A stretch of DNA of 64,000 nt from assembly GCF_004153605.1 (NCBI RefSeq), contig NZ_SDSI01000002.1, forward strand, positions 682,001 through 746,000. Direction: 5' to 3'. The notes beneath the pieces are model-generated. The model was not told where the DNA came from. It searched no databases and saw only the letters and a program-made list of their open reading frames with translations. The DNA is from Qipengyuania_B thermophila. GTDB lineage: Bacteria > Pseudomonadota > Alphaproteobacteria > Sphingomonadales > Sphingomonadaceae. Both the position numbers and the translations under genes were made by a program. Position 1 is the stretch's first letter, and each line of letters opens with the position of its first letter. Below are positions 50,114 through 59,096 of this stretch, piece by piece.

Positions 50114-51538
50114 ATGAGCGATCCCCTTCCCGCTGATGCGATCCGGACACGCCCGTTCTTCTTCTGCGGGATCGGAGGGTCGGGCATGCTGCCTCTGGCG
50201 CAGCTGCTCGTGGCCATGGGCGCTCGGGTTGAGGGGTCGGATCGCGCGCATGACCAGGGCCGCACTCCGGAAAAATTCGCTGCCCTGCGTGCGGGCGGCG
50301 TCACGCTCTGGCCGCAGGACGGCAGCGGCGTGCGCGCGGCGGAACAGATCCTCGTCGCCTCCGCGGCGGTGGAGGAGACGGTTCCCGAAGTCGGGCGCGC
50401 GGCGGCGCTGGGATGCCTGCGCCTGAGCCGCGCGGAGCTGCTCGCCTCCCTGTTCAACGCGAGTGGCCGTGGCGTGGCGGTCGCCGGCACCAGCGGCAAA
50501 TCGACCGTTACCGGCATGATCGGCTGGATCCTGCACACCGCCGGCGAGGCGCCGACGATCGTCAACGGGGCGGTGATGAAGAACTTCGCCTCCGCCCGGA
50601 CGCCGTTCGTCAGCAGCATCGCCGGTGCCGGCGATGCCTTCGTCAGCGAGGTGGACGAGTCCGACGGCTCCATCGCGCTGTTCCGACCGGCCGTCGGCGT
50701 GCTGCTCAATGTCAGTCTCGACCACATGGCGATCGAGGAGCTGCGGGAGCTGTTCAGCGGCTTCCTGGTGGAGAGCAGGACCGCCGTCGTCAACGCCGAC
50801 GATGCGGAGGTTCGCGACCTTCTGCCCTCGGCCAACGAAGTGGTCACCTTCGCACTGGATCATCCCCTCGCCCAGTTCGGGATCGAGTCGGGCAGCGAGA
50901 GGGCGACGGACGAGGGACAGGAGGCGGTTCTGCTCGACCGGGAGGCGGGTAGCAGACACGCCCTGACGCTGCGTCTTGCGGGACGGCACAACCTCGCCAA
51001 TGCCGTTGCCGCGGTGGCTGCGGCCGCTGCCTGCGGGATCGACACCGACGCGGCGGTTGCCGCTCTGGCAGACTTCGCCGGCATTGCGCGCCGCTTCGAC
51101 GTGCTGGGCACGAGTGCGGGCGGCATCACGGTCATCGACGATTTTGCCCACAACCCCGAAAAATGCGCCGCCACCCTGCAGACGCTGAAGGCGCGGCCGG
51201 GCCGGGTGCTCGCCTTTTTCCAGCCGCATGGCTACGGCCCGCTGCGGCAGATGGGCGCCGAACTGGCGACGGTGTTTGCGCGCGCGCTCGACGCCGGAGA
51301 CGTCGTGATCCTGTGCGATCCGGTCTATTTTGGCGGCACGGTCGACCGCAGTGAGGGCAGCGAGCGCATTGCCCGTCTGGTGGAGGAGGCCGGCGGCGAT
51401 GCCGAGTATCTGCCGACCCGCGAGGAATGCGGTGACTGGCTGGTCGCGAACGCCCGCCCCGGCGACCGGATCGTGATCATGGGCGCCCGCGACGACACCC
51501 TGACCCTGTTCGCGCGCGACCTGCTGAACAGGCTCTGA
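50114..51538 (+). CDS. Mur ligase (MurC/Mpl-like)
   Basis: ATP-dependent ligase that joins an amino acid or peptide to UDP-N-acetylmuramate. 474 aa with three domains: N-terminal UDP-binding (FFFCGIGGSGMLPLAQ), central ATPase (AGTSGKSTVTGMIGW, VSEVDESDGSI, NVSLDHM) and C-terminal (VIDDFAHNPEKCAATL). It stands alone, outside any division/wall cluster, beside a divergent LD-carboxypeptidase; this favours the recycling ligase Mpl (adds L-Ala-D-Glu-mesoDAP), but classical MurC cannot be excluded. ATG 50114 gives MSDPLPADAIRTRPFFFCG. Confidence 0.88.
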   Translation: MSDPLPADAIRTRPFFFCGIGGSGMLPLAQLLVAMGARVEGSDRAHDQGRTPEKFAALRAGGVTLWPQDGSGVRAAEQILVASAAVEETVPEVGRAAALGCLRLSRAELLASLFNASGRGVAVAGTSGKSTVTGMIGWILHTAGEAPTIVNGAVMKNFASARTPFVSSIAGAGDAFVSEVDESDGSIALFRPAVGVLLNVSLDHMAIEELRELFSGFLVESRTAVVNADDAEVRDLLPSANEVVTFALDHPLAQFGIESGSERATDEGQEAVLLDREAGSRHALTLRLAGRHNLANAVAAVAAAAACGIDTDAAVAALADFAGIARRFDVLGTSAGGITVIDDFAHNPEKCAATLQTLKARPGRVLAFFQPHGYGPLRQMGAELATVFARALDAGDVVILCDPVYFGGTVDRSEGSERIARLVEEAGGDAEYLPTREECGDWLVANARPGDRIVIMGARDDTLTLFARDLLNRL

Positions 51539-51548
51539 TCGCGCAGGG

Positions 51549-52505
51549 TCAGTGCGCCGCTTCGGCTCCGCCCGCGTCGGCGTGGCCGAGGCGCAGCACC
51601 TTGTGCACCAGCACGGCGATCGCCGCCCCGACGAGGAGGCCGAAGACCGCCGACACGGCGGCAAAGGTTACCCAGCCGAGAACGCCGCCGCCGACCGTCT
51701 CCACCGCGTGCTCCACCCCGTGCGCGTACTTGTACAGCCCGTCGATGCCCAGCTCGTGCATGCCGTGAAGGATGATCCCTCCACCGACCCAGAGCATTGC
51801 CACCGTGCCGACGATCGACAGGACCGTCAGCACCCGCGGCATGGCCGCCACCAGACCCCGGCCGACGACGCGGGAAAACCCGTCGGCCCGCTGGGCCAGA
51901 TGAAGGCCGGCATCGTCCATCTTCACGATCAGGGCGACCGCCCCGTACACGAGCACGGTGATGCCGATGCCGACCAGCGCAAGGATGATCGCGCGGTTCA
52001 TGACCGTTTCCGCCGCCACCTCGTTGAGGACGATGGCCATGATTTCGGCCGACAGGATCATGTCGGTGCGGATGGCGCCCGCGACGCGTTCCTTCTCGAA
52101 GGTGACCGGGTCGGTGATCGGATCCTCCAGCGTCTTGCCGTGCCGCGCCCCGCCCAGCTTCTCCATCACCTTCTCGGCGCCCTCGTAGCACAGGAAGGCT
52201 CCGCCCAGCATCAGCAGGTAGATGATGGCCTGCGGCAGAAAGGTGCTGAGCAGCAGGGCCGCCGGCAGCAGGATCAGCAGCTTGTTGCGCAGGCTTCCCA
52301 CCGCGATCTTGCCGATGATCGGCAGCTCGCGCGCCGGGCTGAGCCCCGTGACATAGGACGGCGTGACGGCGGCATCGTCGATGACCACGCCCGCCGCCTT
52401 GGTGCTGGCCCGCCCGGCCGCCAGCGCCACATCGTCGACCGACGCGGCCGTGGCGCGGGCGATGACCGCGATATCGTCGAACAGCGCCACGAGACCACTC
52501 GGCAC
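51549..52505 (-). CDS. DUF808 (YedI-type) membrane protein
   Basis: Integral membrane protein of unknown function, 318 aa, about seven hydrophobic segments. The N-terminus VPSGLVALFDDIAVIARATAAS, SPARELPIIGKIA and GAIRTDMILSAEIMAIVLNE are typical of the family. GTG at 52505 is chosen because family members begin MPSGLLALLDD and AAGGAT lies about seven bases upstream. Convergent with the Mur ligase gene, ten bases apart. Confidence 0.9.
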   Translation of the reverse strand: MPSGLVALFDDIAVIARATAASVDDVALAAGRASTKAAGVVIDDAAVTPSYVTGLSPARELPIIGKIAVGSLRNKLLILLPAALLLSTFLPQAIIYLLMLGGAFLCYEGAEKVMEKLGGARHGKTLEDPITDPVTFEKERVAGAIRTDMILSAEIMAIVLNEVAAETVMNRAIILALVGIGITVLVYGAVALIVKMDDAGLHLAQRADGFSRVVGRGLVAAMPRVLTVLSIVGTVAMLWVGGGIILHGMHELGIDGLYKYAHGVEHAVETVGGGVLGWVTFAAVSAVFGLLVGAAIAVLVHKVLRLGHADAGGAEAAH

Positions 52506-52570
52506 GGGCAGGATCCTTCTTCTGCTCAGAAGCTGACGGTCCTGCCCCGCCCCTGCCCGAGATGCAAGCC

Positions 52571-52598
52571 TTGCAACCGTGGCACGATCCGCTATGAG
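52571..52598 (+). promoter_or_regulatory. Possible promoter of the rpsF-rpsR-rplI operon
   Basis: TTGCAA (52571-52576), 16 bases, TATGAG (52593-52598); four of six matches in each hexamer. It is the best pair in the 203-base gap before rpsF and would give a leader of about 100 bases. That leader may contain the S6:S18 autoregulatory site, which I could not identify with confidence. Confidence 0.35.
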
Positions 52599-52708
52599 CG
52601 CCGCTCCCGCGCCGGCTGTTCCGGCCGTGCGGACTTGGCGAAGAAAGCCGGAGGGGCGGCCCGGAGCGGGGTGGCCAGCGATCGGCACAGACACAAAGGA
52701 CGCAGCGC

Positions 52709-53080
52709 ATGGCTCATTACGAGCATGTCTTTCTCGCGCGTCAGGACCTGAGTCAGGCTCAGGTCGACGCGCTGGCCCAGCAGGCCACCGAAATCATCGA
52801 GTCGAACGAGGGCAAGGTCATCCGCACTGAAACGTGGGGATTGAAGAACCTCGCCTACCGCATCGACCGCAACCGCAAGGCGCACTATGTCATGCTGGCT
52901 TTCGACGCGCCCGGCGGAGTAGTCGCGGAGCTGGAGCGCCAGACGCGCATCAACGAGGACGTGATCCGCTATCTGACCGTGCGCGTCGACGAGCACGAGA
53001 ACGGACCCAGCGTGATGATGCGCAAGAACGACCGCGAGCGCGACCGCAAGCGCCGCCCCGAACGTGAGGAGCGCGACTGA
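52709..53080 (+). CDS. rpsF: 30S ribosomal protein S6
   Basis: Small-subunit protein that binds 16S rRNA together with S18. 123 aa. MAHYEHVFLARQDLSQAQVD at the N-terminus, GLKNLAYRIDRNRKAHYV in the middle, and a charged, Arg/Glu-rich C-terminal tail as in other alphaproteobacteria. The stop and rpsR start share one base (TGATG). Confidence 0.97.
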   Translation: MAHYEHVFLARQDLSQAQVDALAQQATEIIESNEGKVIRTETWGLKNLAYRIDRNRKAHYVMLAFDAPGGVVAELERQTRINEDVIRYLTVRVDEHENGPSVMMRKNDRERDRKRRPEREERD

Positions 53081-53304
53081 TGGCCCGCCCGTTTTTCCGC
53101 CGCCGCAAGTCCTGCCCGTTTTCCGGCAAGAACGCGCCGCGCATTGACTACAAGGACGTCCGCCTGCTCCAGGGCTTCATGTCCGAACGCGGCAAGATCG
53201 TGCCGGCCCGGATCACCTCCGTCTCGGCCAAGAAGCAGCGTGAACTGTCGCAGGCGATCAAGCGCGCCCGCCAGATCGGCCTGCTGCCGTATCTCGTGAA
53301 GTAG
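53080..53304 (+). CDS. rpsR: 30S ribosomal protein S18
   Basis: Partner of S6 on the platform of the 30S subunit. 74 aa. ARPFFRRRKSCPFSGKNAPR carries the two Cys that in some bacteria form part of a zinc site (Cys-x-Phe here is incomplete, so metal binding is unlikely), followed by DYKDVRLLQGFMSERGKI and the conserved QRELSQAIKRARQIGLLPY. One-base overlap with rpsF. Confidence 0.97.
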   Translation: MARPFFRRRKSCPFSGKNAPRIDYKDVRLLQGFMSERGKIVPARITSVSAKKQRELSQAIKRARQIGLLPYLVK

Positions 53305-53317
53305 GAGGAGCGAGGCC

Positions 53318-53926
53318 ATGCAGATCATTCTCCTGGAACGGGTCGAGAAGCTCGGCTCGATCGGCGATGTCGTCACCGTCAAGGACGGCTATGCCCGCAA
53401 TTTCCTCCTTCCGCAGAAGAAGGCGCTGCGCGCCAACGAGGCGAACCGGCGGGTCTTCGAGGCGAACCGCGAACGGCTGGAGCAGGAAAACGCCCAGCGC
53501 CGCAGCGAGGCCGAGGCCCGCGGCAAATCGATCGACGGCGCCGAGATCGTGCTGATCCGCGCCTCGTCGAACACGGGCCAGCTCTACGGTTCGGTCAACG
53601 TGCGCGACATCGTCGCGGCGCTGGGCGAGCAGGGGCACGCCGTCGACAAGCGCCAGGTCATCATGGGCACGCCGATCAAGAGCCTCGGCTTGCACGACGT
53701 GCGGGTCGACCTTCACCCCGAAGTGTCGGTGACGATCAAGGCCAACGTCGCGCGTTCCGACGACGAGGCCGAGCTTCAGCGGCAGGGCATCGACGTCATG
53801 GCCCGGATGTTCGAGGACGAACGGCAGGACCAGACAGGGTTCACCGAAGCGGTCGACCCGACCCTCGAACCCGGCGAGATCCCGCAGGAACTGTTCGAAG
53901 ACCGCAACGCGGACAGCGACGCCTGA
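53318..53926 (+). CDS. rplI: 50S ribosomal protein L9
   Basis: Large-subunit protein that extends from the L1 stalk base. 202 aa, some 50 longer than in E. coli because of an acidic C-terminal extension (DDEAELQRQGIDVMARM and onward), usual in alphaproteobacteria. N-terminal MQIILLERVEKLGSIGDVV, then GYARNFLLPQKKAL. GGAGGAGCGAGG precedes the ATG. Last gene of the operon; a terminator follows 28 bases later. Confidence 0.97.
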   Translation: MQIILLERVEKLGSIGDVVTVKDGYARNFLLPQKKALRANEANRRVFEANRERLEQENAQRRSEAEARGKSIDGAEIVLIRASSNTGQLYGSVNVRDIVAALGEQGHAVDKRQVIMGTPIKSLGLHDVRVDLHPEVSVTIKANVARSDDEAELQRQGIDVMARMFEDERQDQTGFTEAVDPTLEPGEIPQELFEDRNADSDA

Positions 53927-53954
53927 CCGCCGGTTCGCATTGCCGACCCATGCG

Positions 53955-53984
53955 AAAGGCGCGGCGTCATCGTCGCGCCTTTTT
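53955..53984 (+). terminator. Rho-independent terminator of rpsF-rpsR-rplI
   Basis: A 12-bp stem (AAAGGCGCGGCG with CGTCGCGCCTTT, one G-T pair) around the loop TCAT, followed by a T-run to 53984. It ends the ribosomal-protein operon 33 bases before amn. Confidence 0.9.
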
Positions 53985-54016
53985 CGTATCGATGCCCTGA
54001 TGAGGAGTCGCTGCGC

Positions 54017-55492
54017 ATGATCGAAACAGCCGGTCGCGGCCCCGATGCCGCCGAGGCCGAAGTCGCCGACGTGCTCGACCGCCTTGCCGCGACGCACGCC
54101 GCGGCGACGAAGTGCCTGCGCGACGACGTGCTCGCGTTTGCACGCACGGGCGCGCTGCCGCCGCCGGAACGGCGGGTGGACGGTTCCTACGCCTATCCCG
54201 AGCTGCGCATCCGCTACGGTGGGGGACGCCAGCCGGCCAGTCAGGGTCTGGCCTTCGGCCGGCTGAACATCCCCGGCATCTACGCCACGACCATCACCCG
54301 GCCGCATCTGTTCGCCGATTACCTGCGCGACCAGTTGCTGCTGATCGCCGGCGGCTACGACGTCGAGTTCGAAGTCGCCCGGTCGCGGCAGGAAATCCCC
54401 TTCCCTTACGTCCTCGACGGCGATGCGGGCAGCGAAATGGCCGGCGTGGCGGCACAGACGATCGCCCGCCACTTCCCTTCTACCGAACTTGCCGACATCG
54501 GCGACGAGCTGGCCGACGGCTTCGACATTGGCGGACCCGACGATCCCCTGCCGCTGTCGCTGTTCGACGGCCTGCGCACCGATTTCAGCCTTGCGCGCCT
54601 GGCGCACTACACCGGCACGCAGCCGGAGCACTTCCAGCGCTTCGTGCTGTTCACCAACTACCACCGCTATGTCGATGAATTCGTGCGCTGGGCCGGTCAG
54701 CAGCTCGGCACCGAAGGCTGCGCCGCGCTGGCGGGGCCTGGCGGCCTTTACCTCACCGAGCGCGAGGAGGATGCTGGGTCCAAGCTGTCCGACGCGGCAT
54801 GGCGCCGGCACCAGATGCCGGCCTATCACCTTCTGGGCGACAACCGCGACGGCATCACCCTCGTCAACATCGGCGTGGGGCCGTCCAACGCCAAGACCAT
54901 CTGCGACCATCTGGCCGTGCTGCGCCCGGAAGCGTGGCTGATGATCGGGCATTGCGGCGGGCTGCGGCCGACGCAGCGGATCGGCGACTACGTGCTCGCC
55001 CACGCCTATCTGCGCGACGATCACGTGCTCGATCCCGTGCTCCCGCCCGAGATCCCCCTGCCCGCGATCGCCGAGGTGCAGCAGGCGCTCGCCGCCGCGG
55101 CGGAGGAGGTGTCGGGCGCTCACGGCCTCAGCCTGAAGCAGCGGATGCGGACGGGCACCGTCGTGACAACGGACGACCGCAACTGGGAATTGCGCTACTC
55201 CGCGTCCGCGCGGCGGTTCTCGCTCAGCCGGGCCGTGGCGATCGACATGGAGAGCGCCACCATCGCCGCGCAGGGCTACCGCTTCCGCGTCCCCTACGGC
55301 ACGCTGCTGTGCGTCAGCGACAAGCCGCTCCACGGCGAGATCAAGCTGCCCGGCCAGGCCAACCGCTTCTACGAGGAAGCGATCCGCGCCCATCTCCAGA
55401 TCGGCATCGCCGCCTGCCGCAGGCTGCGCGACGAGGGCGCCCGGCTGCACAGCCGCAAGCTGCGGGCGTTCAACGAGCCGCCGTTCCGCTGA
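54017..55492 (+). CDS. amn: AMP nucleosidase
   Basis: Hydrolyses AMP to adenine and ribose 5-phosphate, adjusting the adenylate pool. 491 aa: an N-terminal regulatory domain of about 180 residues (AYPELRIRYGG) and the C-terminal nucleoside-phosphorylase-like domain with NIGVGPSNAKTICDHLAVLR, LMIGHCGGLR, TTDDRNWEL, AIDMESATIAAQGYRF and CVSDKPLHGEIK. Stands alone after a terminator. The 190 bases between it and the next gene hold no recognisable element. Confidence 0.95.
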   Translation: MIETAGRGPDAAEAEVADVLDRLAATHAAATKCLRDDVLAFARTGALPPPERRVDGSYAYPELRIRYGGGRQPASQGLAFGRLNIPGIYATTITRPHLFADYLRDQLLLIAGGYDVEFEVARSRQEIPFPYVLDGDAGSEMAGVAAQTIARHFPSTELADIGDELADGFDIGGPDDPLPLSLFDGLRTDFSLARLAHYTGTQPEHFQRFVLFTNYHRYVDEFVRWAGQQLGTEGCAALAGPGGLYLTEREEDAGSKLSDAAWRRHQMPAYHLLGDNRDGITLVNIGVGPSNAKTICDHLAVLRPEAWLMIGHCGGLRPTQRIGDYVLAHAYLRDDHVLDPVLPPEIPLPAIAEVQQALAAAAEEVSGAHGLSLKQRMRTGTVVTTDDRNWELRYSASARRFSLSRAVAIDMESATIAAQGYRFRVPYGTLLCVSDKPLHGEIKLPGQANRFYEEAIRAHLQIGIAACRRLRDEGARLHSRKLRAFNEPPFR

Positions 55493-55682
55493 TGCGGCTC
55501 TCGCGCGGCGGGCGCGTCCATTGCCGAAGCGGGTGCGCTTCGTCCCGGTCGGGGAACGGTTCGACGGCCGTGCGGGACGCCGTGCCGCGGACTTGCCCGC
55601 AGCCTTTCCTTCTGCCGGTTCAGCGCCGCGGCACCACGCCTCTCCTGCGACGTTGGACTCCTGAACACGCAGGAGTTTTGTC

Positions 55683-56705
55683 ATGTCGTACAGGTTGAAG
55701 CCGCTGAACCAGCAGACGGTCGTAATCACAGGGGCATCGTCCGGCATCGGGCTGGCCACCGCCCGGCGCGCCGCGCGGGAGGGCGCCAAGGTCGTGCTCG
55801 TTGCCCGTAACGAGGATGCGCTGCGCGAGGCTGCGGAAGACATCGAAGCCGCAGGCGGTCAGGCGGCCTGGTGCGCCGTCGACATCGCCGACAGCGCCTG
55901 GCCCGAAAAGGTCGGCAAAGTGGCCGACGATCGTTTCGGCGGCTTCGACAGCTGGGTCAATAACGCCGCGGCATCGCTTTACGCCCGGTTGGACGAAGTC
56001 ACCGAGGAGGAGCACCGCCGGGTGTTCGACGTCGGCTATTTCGGCACGGTGGCCGGATCGCTCTATGCGGCCAAGCGGCTGCGCGAGCGCAGCGGCGGCG
56101 CCCTCATCAACACCGGGTCTGTTCTGTCGGAACGCGCCGTGGGCGTGCAGGGCGTGTACAGCGCGATGAAGCATGCGGTGAAAGGGTTCACCGATGCCCT
56201 GCGCGTCGAGCTGCAGGAGGAGGATGCCGGCGTGTCGGTCACGCTGATCAAGCCCAACGGCATCGACACGCCCTATCCCGAGCACGCGCGCAACAAGATG
56301 GACCGGCCGGCCAGCGTTCCGCCGGTGATCTATGACCCTGAACTTGCGGCCAAGGCGATCTGCTTCGCCTGCGAGCATCCCCGCCGCGAACTGCTGGTCG
56401 GGGGTCAGGGGCTGCTGCTGACCAAGGCTGGCAACCTGTTTCCGGGCCTGACGGACCTCATCATGCAGAACTTCATGATGGAGGACGGACAGTCCTCGGA
56501 CACGCCGCCGGAGCCGGGAGCGGAGGACAATCTGTTCGAGCCGCGCAAGGATGGGCGCGTCCGCTCGAACCAGGACAATTTCGTGCGCAAGAGCAGCCTG
56601 GCGCTGGAGGCGCAGATGCATCCGGCGGTGGCAATCGCCACGGGCATGGGCACCATCGCCGCCGCCGGCCTCATCGGCGCGCTGGCACGCAGCCGCCGCG
56701 CCTGA
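55683..56705 (+). CDS. SDR-family oxidoreductase with C-terminal extension
   Basis: 340 aa. A classical SDR domain (about residues 1-250) with ITGASSGIGLATA, VNNAA and the active-site Ser/Tyr/Lys in INTGSVLSERA and VYSAMKHAV, followed by about 90 residues ending in a hydrophobic stretch (VAIATGMGTIAAAGLIGAL) and Arg residues, which may tether it to the membrane. Related proteins of this architecture are often stress-induced, but no EcfG element is seen upstream. Substrate unknown. GCAGGAG precedes the ATG. Confidence 0.88.
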   Translation: MSYRLKPLNQQTVVITGASSGIGLATARRAAREGAKVVLVARNEDALREAAEDIEAAGGQAAWCAVDIADSAWPEKVGKVADDRFGGFDSWVNNAAASLYARLDEVTEEEHRRVFDVGYFGTVAGSLYAAKRLRERSGGALINTGSVLSERAVGVQGVYSAMKHAVKGFTDALRVELQEEDAGVSVTLIKPNGIDTPYPEHARNKMDRPASVPPVIYDPELAAKAICFACEHPRRELLVGGQGLLLTKAGNLFPGLTDLIMQNFMMEDGQSSDTPPEPGAEDNLFEPRKDGRVRSNQDNFVRKSSLALEAQMHPAVAIATGMGTIAAAGLIGALARSRRA

Positions 56706-56723
56706 GTCCGGGCCAGACAGGGG

Positions 56724-56746
56724 GCGGTGGCTGGCTCAGCCGCCGC
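56724..56746. terminator. Inverted repeat between convergent SDR and YbjN genes
   Basis: A 10-bp stem (one G-T pair) with a three-base loop, 19 bases after the SDR stop and seven bases beyond the YbjN-like stop. Symmetrical, so usable from both sides; only a weak T-rich stretch follows on the plus strand. Confidence 0.5.
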
Positions 56747-56752
56747 TCCTTG

Positions 56753-57256
56753 TCATTCGCCCGCAAAAACCGCGTCGCCGATCTCTCCGACGGTCCAGGA
56801 AAAGTGATCCAGCGCCTTCAGGAACACCGGAGCCGGGATTCCGTCCAGCGTCACGATGTCGAATTGCACGAACGGGTCGCCCTCGTCGTCGAGGTGGATG
56901 CCGGCGAACCGGTATCGGGAAGACAGGGCGTTGACGGCGCTGGCATCCATGGGCTGCTGGCGGTCGAAGCCGACGGAAAGCTGCACCGACTGGCACCGGG
57001 TGTGGGTCTTGGGGTCGCAGCCGTAGAAGTAGACGCCGCCCTTGTAACCGCCGAACTCGGTCAGGATCATCGGATCGCCCACGTTGTCGGTGCCCAGCTC
57101 CACCGGATAGCCGGCATAGCGCATGGCGCTCGCCATTCCTTCGGGATCGGCCGCACTGACCCGGGCCGGCGAGCTTTGCGCCGCCGCGGGAGACCCGAAG
57201 GCCGCACCCGCAAGGGCCAAAGTCAGGGCCATCGCCTTCAACATGTGCATCTTCAC
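56753..57256 (-). CDS. YbjN-domain exported protein
   Basis: 167 aa. Signal peptide (MLKAMALTLALAGAAFGSPA) then one PF10722-like YbjN domain with MRYAGYPVELGTD, VYFYGCD and VNALSSRYRFAGIHLDDEGD. YbjN proteins are linked to stress and motility in enterobacteria, but their mechanism is unknown. GTG at 57256 is preferred since AGGAGG lies seven bases upstream; ATG 57250 is two codons later. Last of a same-strand run starting at asd, 25 bases after the beta-propeller gene. Confidence 0.85.
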   Translation of the reverse strand: MKMHMLKAMALTLALAGAAFGSPAAAQSSPARVSAADPEGMASAMRYAGYPVELGTDNVGDPMILTEFGGYKGGVYFYGCDPKTHTRCQSVQLSVGFDRQQPMDASAVNALSSRYRFAGIHLDDEGDPFVQFDIVTLDGIPAPVFLKALDHFSWTVGEIGDAVFAGE

Positions 57257-57281
57257 TGTCCCCCCTCCTGCCCGATTACGC

Positions 57282-58307
57282 TCATCGCGATCGGGTGTCT
57301 GCAATGATTGCCAGGCCGTCTCCGCCTTCTCCGGCGCTGATGCGGCGCCGAACGGCTCCGGTGGCAAACTCCACTTCCGCCACTGCATCCGCATTCGTCT
57401 CCGCGACGTAAACGAAGCGGCCGTCGGGCGACCACAGGATCGTGACCTGAAACGGTTCGCGCGAGCCGGACACGGTGATCGTGCGCACCGCCCGCGCTCT
57501 CGCCGTGTCGATCACGGTCAGGGTGCCGCTGGCAAGGTCGGACGTCACCGCCACGTCGCCCTGAGGGCGGATAGCGATCCGCAGGGGAAAGGCCCCGGTC
57601 GCCACTTCGTGCCGCACGTCCAGTGTGGCGGGATCAAGCGCGAACGCCCGGTCGGACCTCCGGGCGGACACCCACAGCGTCTGCCCGTCGGGCGCAAGCA
57701 CGATCCCCTCCGGCTCCTCGCCCACGACGGCCGACAGCGGCGCGCGTCCGCCGGCAAGGTCGATCCGCGTCACCGTCCGGCTGCCCAGATCGGTCGTCCA
57801 CGCCGTCCGTGCGTCCGGTGCCACGGCCAGCATGTGGCTGCCGTCCTTGCCGGTCGCGAACTCGGTCAGCGCGGCCGTTCCCAGCGGGTCGGCGATGCGG
57901 AAGACGGAACGACGCCCCTCTGCCGTGACGAACAGGTCTCCGCCCGCATGCCAGACAATGCCGTGCGGACGGGCGCCCGGACCAAGATCGATGCTGCGCA
58001 CGCGGTGGAGATCACCGGTGCGGAAAACATCGACACGCGTGCCGCCGTAGCAGGCCAGCGCCACATGACGTCCGTCCGGTGACGTCGCCAGCTCATGCGG
58101 GTTGGCGCAGGCATCGACGCGCCGCGTCTCCTGCCCGGTGGCAAGGTCGATGCGGGACAGGCTGTTCCCGCGCTTGTTGGCCACGAACAGGACTCCGGAC
58201 GGCACGCCCGCGCCCGCCGGCCCCCCGCCAGAAGTCGCCGCACAGCCGGAGGCGAGCACGAGGCACAGCGACAGCATTCCTGCGCCCATGGTCCTGAGGC
58301 CAAACAT
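57282..58307 (-). CDS. YVTN-type beta-propeller lipoprotein
   Basis: 341 aa. Lipoprotein signal MFGLRTMGAGMLSLCLVLASGC (lipobox ASGC). The rest is repeats of 40-45 residues of YncE/YVTN type (GVLFVANKRGNSLSRIDLAT, SPDGRHVALACYGGTRVDV, APDGQTLWVSARRSDRAFAL, SPDGRFVYVAETNADAVAEV), folding as a seven-bladed propeller. Likely a periplasmic binding or scaffold protein; no catalytic residues can be assigned. AAGGGGAGCGGG precedes the ATG. Confidence 0.88.
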   Translation of the reverse strand: MFGLRTMGAGMLSLCLVLASGCAATSGGGPAGAGVPSGVLFVANKRGNSLSRIDLATGQETRRVDACANPHELATSPDGRHVALACYGGTRVDVFRTGDLHRVRSIDLGPGARPHGIVWHAGGDLFVTAEGRRSVFRIADPLGTAALTEFATGKDGSHMLAVAPDARTAWTTDLGSRTVTRIDLAGGRAPLSAVVGEEPEGIVLAPDGQTLWVSARRSDRAFALDPATLDVRHEVATGAFPLRIAIRPQGDVAVTSDLASGTLTVIDTARARAVRTITVSGSREPFQVTILWSPDGRFVYVAETNADAVAEVEFATGAVRRRISAGEGGDGLAIIADTRSR

Positions 58308-58340
58308 CCCGCTCCCCTTGGTTGCCCCGCCGCGCAGGCG

Positions 58341-59096
58341 TCAGCCGAAAAACCGTGCCAGCTCCTCGCCCATTTCGGGCCGGGCGACGCTCGACATGTG
58401 TGTGCCGGGTATGAACTGGAGCCGGGCATCGGGCAAGAGCGCGGCCAGACGTTCCGGCGAGCCGTTGTCGCGGTCGTCGTTCCCGCACAGCACCAGCACC
58501 GGCATGGTCAGCGCGGCCGCGAGCTGCGCCGGTTCGGCATCGGCCACGGACTGCAGCAGGAGACGGGCCGCGAGCCGGTCCACCTTCATCGTCTTCATGA
58601 AGCTGACGGCCATGAATGCGGGGTCGCCTTGCCGCACGTTCTCGAAGCGGTCGATCGCATCGAGGAAGAAGGCCGCACGCCGGTCCCACCCGGTGAGCCC
58701 CTCCAGCCCCATGCCGACAAGCGCCAGCCGCCGAGGCAGAAGGCCGTTGATGACACACCGCGCCGCTGTCCGCGCGCCCAGCGAGAAGCCGGCAAGGTCG
58801 AACCTGTCCCAGCCATAGTGCCGCACCATTGCCGCGACATCGCGCGCCAGCACGTCTGGCGGGTAGGCCGCCGCGTCGTGTGGCTTGCCGCTGCGCCCGT
58901 GGGCACGCAGGTCCGGCATGAACACCGCCCGCCCTGCCGCGGCCAGCCTGGCCGCGTGGCCGAACCTGATCCAGTTGGTCTGCGCGTCGGAGAACAGCCC
59001 GTGAAGCAGCAGGAGAGGCTCCCCCTCACCCAGCCGGTGCACAGCCAGTTCAGCACCGTCGAAGGAGCGGACGACGTCGCGCGTCGGCGGCTTCAT
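58341..59096 (-). CDS. Alpha/beta-fold hydrolase
   Basis: 251 aa. Oxyanion motif LLLLHGLFSDA, nucleophile Ser in LAGFSLGARTA, acid near VLCGNDDRDNG and His in IPGTHMSSV. Probably an esterase or C-C hydrolase; the substrate is not evident. The ATG at 59096 overlaps the stop of the GFA gene (ATGA), so the two are coupled, and the propeller gene starts 33 bases further on. Confidence 0.9.
   Translation of the reverse strand: MKPPTRDVVRSFDGAELAVHRLGEGEPLLLLHGLFSDAQTNWIRFGHAARLAAAGRAVFMPDLRAHGRSGKPHDAAAYPPDVLARDVAAMVRHYGWDRFDLAGFSLGARTAARCVINGLLPRRLALVGMGLEGLTGWDRRAAFFLDAIDRFENVRQGDPAFMAVSFMKTMKVDRLAARLLLQSVADAEPAQLAAALTMPVLVLCGNDDRDNGSPERLAALLPDARLQFIPGTHMSSVARPEMGEELARFFG

Noticed and set aside
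52600..52708. S6:S18 autoregulatory leader before rpsF
   Set aside because: The region is G+C-rich and can fold in several ways; I could not identify the characteristic conserved bulge, so no feature is claimed.
55553..55583. GGAAC upstream of the SDR gene at 55683 as an EcfG promoter
   Set aside because: No GTT occurs 16 or 17 bases downstream and the distance to the start codon is too large.
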